Shown piece after piece: positions 63,427-64,000 of a stretch of DNA of 64,000 bases. The position numbers and the translations under genes are program-made. The stretch is from the NCBI GenBank assembly GCA_016793445.1, contig JAEUME010000002.1:64501-128500 (forward strand), read 5' to 3'. Origin of the DNA: Hyphomicrobium sp. GTDB taxonomy: Bacteria > Pseudomonadota > Alphaproteobacteria > Rhizobiales > Hyphomicrobiaceae. How positions within the stretch are numbered: position 1 is the stretch's first letter; the number at the start of each line of letters is the position of its first letter. Under the pieces are notes generated by a model. The model worked only from the letters and a program-made list of their open reading frames with translations. It had not been told where the DNA came from and ran no database searches.

Positions 63427-64000
63427 CTAGTGCTCCGCGCCCCGATTGTCCATGAAGAGCTCCGGCGTTACCGGCGCGAAGCTTGCCGCAAGCTCGGCGA
63501 CAACGGCGTTCAGCACGAAACGGCCACGCGGCGTCGCCCGGATCGTCTCTCGAAACGTCCCAACCCGGCGTTGTCGCGCGGCGGGTGGCTGCTCCGGCGG
63601 CACGCCGGGCCCCAGACACATGGCAATCTCGTCAAGCTCGTTGCCGCGCCAAGTGGCGCTGTCATCGCGCGCAAGACCGACCCGCTGCAACAGCCCGAGA
63701 TCCACCAGGCCCTCGATCGCAGCCTTTGACGGCGCAACGCCGGCAAGACGTTCAAGCCGCGAAAGATCGACGCCCTCGGCAAGCCTCAAACCCATGAGGA
63801 GCATCTCGTCCGCTTCCTCGGCAGGCGCAAGCGGCGTGATCTCCGTATAGCCATGACCGCGATCCTCGACGCAGCCCGCCCATTGCTCCGGGTTGCGCTC
63901 GGCGACCGTCGCCGTGCGTACGCCATCCACCACGAGCCGCCCGTGTGCGCCCGGACCGATGCCGGCGTATTCGCCATAGCGCCAGTAGAGCTGGTTATGC
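63427..64000 (-). CDS. hemW: heme chaperone HemW (partial, 5' end outside window)
   Basis: The C-terminal 190 residues are visible. HNQLYWRYGEYAGIGPGAHG is the diagnostic block following the radical SAM barrel; LLMGLRLAEGVDLSRLERLA begins the winged-helix domain. HemW, formerly called oxygen-independent coproporphyrinogen oxidase, inserts heme into respiratory proteins. The radical SAM cysteine motif lies beyond the edge. Between GLLQRVG and IRATPRGRFVLNAVV there is an unusual stretch of about 40 residues, where most family members have a few. Confidence 0.9.
   Translation of the reverse strand, partial: HNQLYWRYGEYAGIGPGAHGRLVVDGVRTATVAERNPEQWAGCVEDRGHGYTEITPLAPAEEADEMLLMGLRLAEGVDLSRLERLAGVAPSKAAIEGLVDLGLLQRVGLARDDSATWRGNELDEIAMCLGPGVPPEQPPAARQRRVGTFRETIRATPRGRFVLNAVVAELAASFAPVTPELFMDNRGAEH

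Overview
The window is a chromosomal segment of a GC-rich alphaproteobacterium, most likely in the Hyphomicrobiales (a Hyphomicrobium-like lineage is my inference). The grounds are: a bioB-F-D-A-Z biotin operon ending in a KAS III-type bioZ; F1 genes ordered atpH-A-G-D-C with no F0 genes beside them; a hemC-hemD-Mic60-hemY block; an ETF-beta lysine methyltransferase homologue; and many small exported proteins of alphaproteobacterial type. Most of the window is dense, vertically inherited housekeeping sequence. I see no CRISPR array, prophage, insertion sequence or integrase.

Layout. 0-4.6 kb: end of a glutathione S-transferase, a THUMP-type RNA methyltransferase, two tandem YafK-type L,D-transpeptidases (the second apparently frameshifted) and a YqhA-type membrane protein. 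4.6-9.3 kb: an orphan NodU/CmcH carbamoyltransferase and secA on the minus strand. 9.3-15 kb: parvulin-type foldase, argJ, thiopurine methyltransferase, a MutT-type Nudix hydrolase, a YkuD lipoprotein and a Crp/Fnr regulator. 15-19 kb: methyltransferase, ComF, glutaredoxin, nitrilase-family amidase and DUF1178. 19-24.8 kb: a 700-base structured leader, then the biotin operon. 25-28.6 kb: two TadG-like vWA proteins flanking an extensin-like protein. 28.6-34.6 kb, minus strand: acs, ETF-beta methyltransferase homologue, EVE protein, gpsA, DUF1330 and tsaD. 34.7-40.1 kb: hemC, hemD, Mic60, hemY, then tRNA-Thr(CGU). 40.5-45.4 kb: an SDR, a ribbon-helix-helix protein, a three-gene cytochrome c / Tat subunit / GMC dehydrogenase operon, and a lone Flp pilin. 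46-51.5 kb: the F1-ATPase operon with an extra acidic CPFCG protein between atpD and atpC. 52-64 kb: YraN, RsmI, DUF1287 protein, GluQ, an AlkA-type glycosylase, HNH nuclease, di-heme cytochrome c, an anomalous lower-GC stretch (61.3-62.2 kb), DsbB, a YqaA/DedA protein and a truncated hemW.

How the genes work together. Several blocks serve the periplasm and envelope: SecA export, parvulin folding, DsbB oxidation, three L,D-transpeptidases, Mic60 membrane shaping and Flp/TadG surface proteins. The respiratory side joins heme synthesis, c-type cytochromes, a membrane-associated GMC dehydrogenase, the ETF methyltransferase and ATP synthase. The biotin cluster carries BioZ, which in related bacteria starts pimelate synthesis from glutaryl-CoA, and no bioC or bioH is present in the window.

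I found no clearly new multi-gene system. The best leads are: the structured leader with a tiny Shine-Dalgarno-led ORF before bioB; triple GTTGCAAC palindromes before secA; an 18-bp dyad before the GMC operon; the acidic zinc-ribbon-like protein inside the atp operon; and the anomalous 61.3-62.2 kb stretch.
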